Part shown: positions 56,036-61,092 of the stretch, one piece after another
Layout of the letters: every line of letters begins with the position of its first letter
How positions within the stretch are numbered: the first letter of the stretch is position 1
From: Streptacidiphilus anmyonensis
GTDB lineage: Bacteria; Actinomycetota; Actinomycetes; Streptomycetales; Streptomycetaceae
Assembly: GCF_000787855.1 (NCBI RefSeq)
Contig: NZ_BBPQ01000003.1
Coordinates: 8,760-69,851 of the forward strand
Direction of reading: 5' to 3'
DNA: 61,092 bases
The notes under the pieces: model-generated
The model's input: only the letters and a program-made list of their open reading frames with translations
Databases searched by the model: none
Told to the model about the DNA's origin: nothing
Made by a program: the position numbers and the translations under genes

Positions 56036-58552
56036 ATGTCGGAGGCGACGGAGCTCGTGGGGCGTGCGCCCGAACTGGCCGCCCTGCGACGCCTGTGGGC
56101 GTCACCGCGCCGGTCCGCGGGCGCGGTGTTCGTCCTCGCGGGGGAGCCCGGGATCGGCAAGACGGCGCTGCTGGACGCGGCGCGCCGGTTCGCCACGGCC
56201 GCCGGGGACCAGGTCATGGCCACCGTCGGGGTGGAGGCGGAGGCCCGGCTGCCCTTCGCCGGTCTGCACCGGATGCTGCGCCGGGTGAGGCGTCACGGGC
56301 CACCGCTCCGGGAGCCGGAACGGGAGGCGCTCAGCCTCGCGTTCGGGGAGTCGGAGAGCACCGGGCCGGTCGAACTCGCGCTGATCAACCGCGGTGCCGC
56401 GCTGCTCCTGCGGCGCGCCGCGGCCCTGCGTCCGGTGACCTTGCTGGTTGACGACATCCAGTGGGTGGATCCGCCCAGCCGCGAGGTGCTCGGCTTCCTG
56501 GCCGGGCGCGCCCGAGACCTCGGGCTCCGGATCGTGGCCACCCAGCGCCCCGGGCCACCGGCCTTCGGCCCTGAAGCCCTGGCCGAGCTGCGCACCGTCG
56601 ACCGGCTGACCGACGAGGCGTCACGGCTCATGCTGCGGAGCCGCGGCGCCCTGCTCGGCCCGGAGCGCGAGCGGCTGCTGCTGCAGCAGGCCGACGGCAA
56701 CCCGCTGGCGCTGCGGGAACTCGCCGTCGACCCCGGGGAGGACGGAGGGTGCGACGGCCTCTCGGCGCGGCTCGAACGTGCCTTCGGCAGCCGGGGCGCC
56801 GACCTGCCCGCCGGCGCACGCGACGTGCTGCTCGTGGCAGCCGTCGACAGCTGCGGCGATCTGGAGGAGATCCGCGCTGCCGCCTCGCTGCTGACCGGCC
56901 TGACCGTGACCGAGGAGGACGTCGCGGCGGCGGTCCGGGCCCGGCTGGTGCGGGTCGGCGAGGGAGAACTCCGGTTCCGGCACCCGTTGGTCCGCTCCGG
57001 CGTCCTGCGCGGCGAGGCCGCGGTACGCCGCCGGCACGCCCACCGGGCACTCGCCCAGGTGGTGCGCGAGCCGTTCCGGCTCGCCTGGCACCGGGCGGGC
57101 GGCGTCGCGGGACACGACGACGCGGCGGCCGACCTGCTCGCGCAGGCGGCCGAGTCCGTCCTCGGCCGCGGCGCGGTGCTCTCCGCGGTGGAGGCCCTGG
57201 AGCGCGCCGCCACGTTGACCACCAGCCGGCCCGCTCGCGGCAGGCGACTGCTTCGGGCAGCCGAGCTCGCTTTCGACCTCGGACGCGGGGAACTCGTCGA
57301 ACGCCTCGTCGCCGAGGCGATGACGTTGGTCGTCGACGAACTGGACCGGGCGCGCGGCCAATGGCTGCGGGAGATCTTCAGCGACGGGGTACCCGGGGAC
57401 GCCCTCCGGGTCCTGGAGCTCTGCACGACCGCTCGGCGGGCGGCTGCCGCGGGCGACCACGACCTCGCTCTGAACCTGCTGCTCGGCGCCGCGCTTCGCT
57501 GCTGGTGGGCCGAGACGGGCCCGGAGGCACGCGCGTCCGTCGTCGACACGGCCGACGCCCTGGTCGGCGCGGGTACGTGGGTCGGCGAAGACCCACGCTG
57601 GCTGGCCGCGCTCGCGGTCGGCGAGCCCGTGCTGCGGGGCCGGTACGTGTGCGGGCAGCTGGACCGCCTGGACCCGGTGCGGTTCGACGACCCGGCGAGC
57701 CTGCGTCTGCTCGGCATGGCCGCGCACGCCGTCGGTCATGAGGTGAAGGCCGCCGACATGCTCGACCGGGCCGAGCTCCTGCTGCGCCGACAAGGCCGGA
57801 TCGGGCTGCTCGCCCACGTGCTCAGCATCCAGGTGACGGTGCGCTGCGTGCTCGGCCACTGGGACGCTGCCGAGGCCGCCGTCGCCGAGGGCTTACGGCT
57901 GGCCGAGGAGACGGGCCAGCCGGTGTGGACCAGCGGCACCACGGTCTGCCACGCCCAGGTGTGCGGGCTCCGCGGCGACGCCGAGGCGGCGCGACGCGCC
58001 GCAGCTCAGGCCGAAATCCCGGCTCGCTCCCGAAGGTTGACCTGCCTCCTCTCCTGTGTCGGATTGGCCAGGGGCCTGGCTGGGACCGCCGAAGGGGACG
58101 ACCAGGCCGCCTTCGGCGAGTACCTCGCGCTGTTCGACCCGGCTTCCGCCGGATACCACCCGCGGCAGAGCTTCGACGGTGTCGCACTGTTCGCCGAGTC
58201 GGCCGTGCGGGCCGGCAGGATCGCCCAGGGGCGGGCCGTCCTGCGCCGCCTGGAGGACCAGGCCCGGATCACCCCCGCGCCCCTCCTCGCCGTCCAACTG
58301 CCCTATGCTCGCGCGGTACTGGCGGACGAGGCCGAGGCTGGAACGCTCTTCGAGGCCGCCCTGGCCCAGGATCTGGACCGCTGGCCCTGGATGGCGGCGC
58401 GGCTGGACCTGGCATACGGCGCGTGGCTGCGGCGCACCGGGGAGCGGGCGGCGGCGCGAACCGCCCTGGAGGCGGCGCGGAGAGGCTTCGCCGACCTCGG
58501 CGCCGTCGTCTGGACAGGCCGCGCGCAGGCCGAGATCGACGCCCTGCGCTGA
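56036..58552 (+). CDS. LAL-like protein 5 without the LuxR DNA-binding domain
   Basis: 838 residues. Walker A GEPGIGKT (36-43), Walker B-like LLVDDIQWVDPPS near 140, and the same TPR-like body as LAL 3 (LNLLLGAALRCWWAETG). It ends at AVVWTGRAQAEIDALR and TGA, where the others continue for about 60-70 more residues with the HTH; no decayed HTH is seen in the 124 bp that follow. ATG 56036 has GGGAGGA about 6 nt upstream; GTG 56009 would also give a leaderless version. It could sense the same signal and modulate the intact LAL proteins by mixed oligomers (inference). Confidence 0.88.
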   Translation: MSEATELVGRAPELAALRRLWASPRRSAGAVFVLAGEPGIGKTALLDAARRFATAAGDQVMATVGVEAEARLPFAGLHRMLRRVRRHGPPLREPEREALSLAFGESESTGPVELALINRGAALLLRRAAALRPVTLLVDDIQWVDPPSREVLGFLAGRARDLGLRIVATQRPGPPAFGPEALAELRTVDRLTDEASRLMLRSRGALLGPERERLLLQQADGNPLALRELAVDPGEDGGCDGLSARLERAFGSRGADLPAGARDVLLVAAVDSCGDLEEIRAAASLLTGLTVTEEDVAAAVRARLVRVGEGELRFRHPLVRSGVLRGEAAVRRRHAHRALAQVVREPFRLAWHRAGGVAGHDDAAADLLAQAAESVLGRGAVLSAVEALERAATLTTSRPARGRRLLRAAELAFDLGRGELVERLVAEAMTLVVDELDRARGQWLREIFSDGVPGDALRVLELCTTARRAAAAGDHDLALNLLLGAALRCWWAETGPEARASVVDTADALVGAGTWVGEDPRWLAALAVGEPVLRGRYVCGQLDRLDPVRFDDPASLRLLGMAAHAVGHEVKAADMLDRAELLLRRQGRIGLLAHVLSIQVTVRCVLGHWDAAEAAVAEGLRLAEETGQPVWTSGTTVCHAQVCGLRGDAEAARRAAAQAEIPARSRRLTCLLSCVGLARGLAGTAEGDDQAAFGEYLALFDPASAGYHPRQSFDGVALFAESAVRAGRIAQGRAVLRRLEDQARITPAPLLAVQLPYARAVLADEAEAGTLFEAALAQDLDRWPWMAARLDLAYGAWLRRTGERAAARTALEAARRGFADLGAVVWTGRAQAEIDALR

Positions 58553-58571
58553 GCGCTCCGGGCGTCCGGCG

Positions 58572-58589
58572 CAGTCACCTGACCGAAGC
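58572..58589 (+). promoter_or_regulatory. Regulon motif site H (amidohydrolase operon)
   Basis: CAGTCACCTGACCGAAGC, a full match. 19 bp later is CAGGCT, a weaker -10. It begins 20 bp after the LAL 5 stop. Confidence 0.8.
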
Positions 58590-58676
58590 CGCCGCAGGGC
58601 GCCGTCGCCAGGCTGGAAGCGAGCGGCCCGGGGAGCGGGCCGCGAGCTGCCCCAACCTCCAACCAGCGGAGACGAC

Positions 58677-60563
58677 ATGACGTCCATGCCCGTGGCGGGC
58701 CTCCCGGCCGCAACGCCCGCCCACCCCGCCGACCTCGTCGTACGCAACGCCCGGATCCACACCGGGGACCGCTCGCGTCCCTCGGCCACCGCCCTCGCCG
58801 CGGTGGACGGCCGCCTGGTCGCGGTCGGCGACGACGCGGACGTGGCCGCGCTGATCGGCCCCCGCACCGTCGTCGTCGACGCGCTCGGACGGCGCATGGT
58901 CCCCGGACTCAACGACTCGCACAACCACGTGGTGCGCGGCGGTCTCCACTACGTCCTCGAGCTGCGCTGGGACGGCGTGCCGACGCTGCGTCAGGGGCTG
59001 GCCATGCTGCGCGAGCAGGCTGCCCGCACTCCCACCGGGCAGTGGGTGCGCGTGGCGGGCGGTTGGAGCGTGGAGAGCGTGGCCGAGCACCGGATGCCGA
59101 CCCCTGCGGAGCTCAACGCGGCGGCTCCGGACACGCCTGTCATGGTGACCCACCTCTACCAGGCCGCCGTGCTCAACCGTGCGGCGCTGCGCGCCGCCGG
59201 CATCACCCGCGACACGCCCGACCCTGTCGGCGGCCGGATCGTGCGCGGACACGACGGAGAGCCGACCGGCATGCTGCTCGCCTCGCCCGGCGCGCTGCTG
59301 CTCTACTCCACCCTCGCCAAGGCGCCCGTCCTGGACCCGCACGGACAGCGGGAGTCGACCCGTCAGTTCCTCCTCGAACTGAACCGGTTCGGGCTCACCT
59401 CGCTGATCGACGCCGCAGGCGGCTTCCAGGCATTCCCCAGCGGGTACCAGGCGGTGACCGATCTGCACGACGCCGGGGAGCTGACAGTCCGCATCGCCTA
59501 CCACCTCTTCCCGCAGACGCTCGGCCAGGAGGTCGAGGACCTGCGCCGCTGGATCGGCATGGTCCGTCCTCAGGACGGCGACGCGTGGCTGCGCCTGAAC
59601 GGCGCGGGGGAGAACCTCACCTGGGCCGCCGCCGACTTCGAGAACTTCGCCCAGCCTCGGCCCGAACTCGGTCTGTACGAGGAGCAGTTCGAGAAGGCCG
59701 TGCGTCTGCTCATGGAGAGCGGCTGGGGTTTTCGACTGCACGCCACCTACGACGAGACGATCCGGCGCGACCTGGCCGTCTTCGAGAAGCTCGCCGCCGA
59801 GGGGCTCTTCCCCGGCGGCAACCGCTGGCTGTTCGACCACGCCGAGACGGTCTCGCCGGAGAGCCTGGACCGGGTGCGCGCCCTGGGCGGCGCGATCGGG
59901 GTCCAGCACCGACTCGCCTACCAGGGCGAGACCTTCCGCGACCGCTACGGCGCGGGCGCCGCCTCCGCCGCCCCGCCGCTCGGGGCGATGCTGGAGCGTG
60001 GCCTCACCGTCGCGGCGGGCACGGACGCGACCCGGGTCTCGACGTACAACCCGTGGGTGGCCCTGCACTGGCTGGTGTCCGGCCGCAACGTGGGCGGTGT
60101 GCTGCTGCGCTCGCGGCCGAACCGCGTCGACCGGGTCACCGCCCTCGCGATGTACACCGAGGCCGGCGCCCGGCTCACCGGCGAACAGGACGTCAAGGGC
60201 GTGCTGCGTCCGGGCTGCTACGCCGACTTCGCCGTGCTCACCCGCGACTACTTCACCGTCGACGAGGACGAGATCCCGTCGATCGAGGCGGCGTTGACGG
60301 TCGCCGGCGGCAGGATCGTGCACGCGGTCGGTGAGTTCGAGGGACTGGCCGCCCCGCGCCCCGCGGTGGAGCCCGCGTGGAGCCCGGTGGCCCACTACGG
60401 CCGCTACCAGCGGGCCGCGCACGAGCGGGGGAGCGGCGCGCGTCAGGCCGAGACCGTGCGCGAGGCGGCCGCCGAGTCCGAGCTGCACCGCCGCTGGCGT
60501 GTCGCGGGCGGCCTGTTGCCGGACGGCGCGCCGCCCGCCCCCGTCGACGCGTGCTTCCTCTGA
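58677..60563 (+). CDS. YtcJ-like amidohydrolase
   Basis: 628 residues of the amidohydrolase_3/YtcJ family: small beta domain (DLVVRNARIHTGD, 19-31), metal ligands His82 and His84 in MVPGLNDSHNHV, a carboxylate/histidine region around NRWLFDHAETVSPES, and the late AAGTDATRVSTYNPW with the metal Asp. It should hydrolyse an N-acyl, urea-like or lactam substrate. ATG 58677 has GGAG 5 nt upstream. A DoxX-like membrane protein follows 22 bp later. Confidence 0.9.
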   Translation: MTSMPVAGLPAATPAHPADLVVRNARIHTGDRSRPSATALAAVDGRLVAVGDDADVAALIGPRTVVVDALGRRMVPGLNDSHNHVVRGGLHYVLELRWDGVPTLRQGLAMLREQAARTPTGQWVRVAGGWSVESVAEHRMPTPAELNAAAPDTPVMVTHLYQAAVLNRAALRAAGITRDTPDPVGGRIVRGHDGEPTGMLLASPGALLLYSTLAKAPVLDPHGQRESTRQFLLELNRFGLTSLIDAAGGFQAFPSGYQAVTDLHDAGELTVRIAYHLFPQTLGQEVEDLRRWIGMVRPQDGDAWLRLNGAGENLTWAAADFENFAQPRPELGLYEEQFEKAVRLLMESGWGFRLHATYDETIRRDLAVFEKLAAEGLFPGGNRWLFDHAETVSPESLDRVRALGGAIGVQHRLAYQGETFRDRYGAGAASAAPPLGAMLERGLTVAAGTDATRVSTYNPWVALHWLVSGRNVGGVLLRSRPNRVDRVTALAMYTEAGARLTGEQDVKGVLRPGCYADFAVLTRDYFTVDEDEIPSIEAALTVAGGRIVHAVGEFEGLAAPRPAVEPAWSPVAHYGRYQRAAHERGSGARQAETVREAAAESELHRRWRVAGGLLPDGAPPAPVDACFL

Positions 60564-60585
60564 GCCCGCAGGAGGTGAGCGGGAC

Positions 60586-61092
60586 ATGAATCTGGGGCTC
60601 CTCCTCCTGCGCGTGGTCACCGGCCTGCTGCTGGCGGCGCACGGACTCCAGAAGACCAGCTTCCGCCTCGGGGGAACCGGGCTCGCCGGAGGCGTCGCGG
60701 AGTTCCGCGACGACGGGTTCCGCGGCGGCGCGGCCACGGCCCTGGCCGCGGGCCTTGGTCAGCTGCTCAGCGGGAGCCTGTTCGCGCTCGGCGCGCTCAC
60801 CCCGCTCGCCGCGGCAACGGCGGTCGGCGTGATGACCGTCGCCGTCACCGTGAAGTGGGCCCACGGGCCCTGGGCCCCGCACGACGGCTACGAGTACCCG
60901 GGATACCTGGTCGCGGTCCCCGCGGCACTGGCCTTCACCGGACCAGGCGGCTGGTCCGTCGACCGGGTCCTCGGCCACGCCGTCTGGCCGGTCACGGCCG
61001 GAGCCGCCGCCGTCGCCGTCGGTCTGCTCGCGGGCCTGCTCACCCGCCTCGCCCTGCACCGTGGGCAGGCGGTCGCCGGACCCGCCGAACCC
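60586..61092 (+). CDS. DoxX-like membrane protein (3' end beyond window)
   Basis: 169 residues so far, open to the window edge. MNLGLLLLRVVTGLLLAAHG and the GLGQLLSGSLFALGALTPLA segment are the DoxX hallmarks, with four membrane helices in sight. DoxX proteins belong to membrane redox systems, often with catabolic genes. GGAGGTGA about 8 nt upstream of ATG 60586 sets the start; same transcript as the amidohydrolase. Confidence 0.85.
   Translation, partial: MNLGLLLLRVVTGLLLAAHGLQKTSFRLGGTGLAGGVAEFRDDGFRGGAATALAAGLGQLLSGSLFALGALTPLAAATAVGVMTVAVTVKWAHGPWAPHDGYEYPGYLVAVPAALAFTGPGGWSVDRVLGHAVWPVTAGAAAVAVGLLAGLLTRLALHRGQAVAGPAEP

Noticed and set aside
58575-60737. 720-codon minus-strand open frame
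   Set aside because: Shadow of the YtcJ-like amidohydrolase; no domain visible.
1-61092. tRNA, rRNA, CRISPR, insertion sequence or prophage
   Set aside because: No T-loop/acceptor patterns outside coding sequence, no spaced direct repeat arrays, no transposase or integrase motifs, and no phage structural genes were found.

Overview
The window is very GC-rich actinobacterial chromosome, most likely from a member of the Streptomycetaceae (Streptomyces, Kitasatospora or Streptacidiphilus type). Evidence: an SsgA-like protein, a WhiB-like protein, an NsdA-type HTH regulator, a complete streptomycete-style gas vesicle operon, a mycothiol-type maleylpyruvate isomerase family protein, several giant LAL-type LuxR regulators, frequent GTG/TTG starts and many ATGA/GTGA gene overlaps. 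I see no tRNA, rRNA, CRISPR array, insertion sequence or prophage. The window cuts one gene at each end.

1-24.9 kb is mixed accessory chromosome: an HTH regulator (cut), a DUF4389 membrane protein, TenA with a TVP38-type membrane protein, an FtsX/MacB-like ABC exporter divergent from a NarL-type two-component system, an ArsR-type regulator divergent from a secreted protein, a DUF998 protein, an ArsR-SRPBCC fusion under an exact palindromic operator, a small RNA-ligase-like protein, a secreted PI-PLC-like protein, and a CMD/AhpD gene coupled to an ECF41-type sigma factor. The sigma gene is frameshifted by an exact 29-bp tandem duplication. An aldo/keto reductase/HxlR divergent pair, decayed gene fragments, a SpoIIE-type phosphatase and a CsbD-like protein follow.

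24.9-31.0 kb is a gas vesicle locus: a minus-strand operon gvpO-A-F-G-J-L-S-K with nearly every junction overlapping, plus two divergent genes for unusually charged proteins (a histone-H1-like one and an SRPBCC protein with a long acidic tail). 31.3-35.1 kb is a minus-strand row: STAS protein, membrane protein, lipoprotein, class F sortase and its probable secreted, membrane-anchored partner with an EF-hand-like loop.

37-61 kb is the most striking part. It holds five LAL regulators (one without its DNA-binding domain) interleaved with two alpha/beta hydrolases with leader sequences and one without, a Tat-type metallo-beta-lactamase-fold hydrolase, an FMN reductase, an SDR, a YtcJ-like amidohydrolase, a DoxX-like protein, a WhiB-like protein and a SnoaL-like protein. 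Upstream of nine transcription units here I find the same ungapped 18-bp element, CAGTC-N4-GAC-N2-AAGC, usually 19-20 bp before a -10-like hexamer (TAGCGT, TAGGTT, TACGGT). I propose one coordinated, probably LAL-controlled catabolic or detoxification regulon. The substrate and the cognate regulator are not known from sequence.
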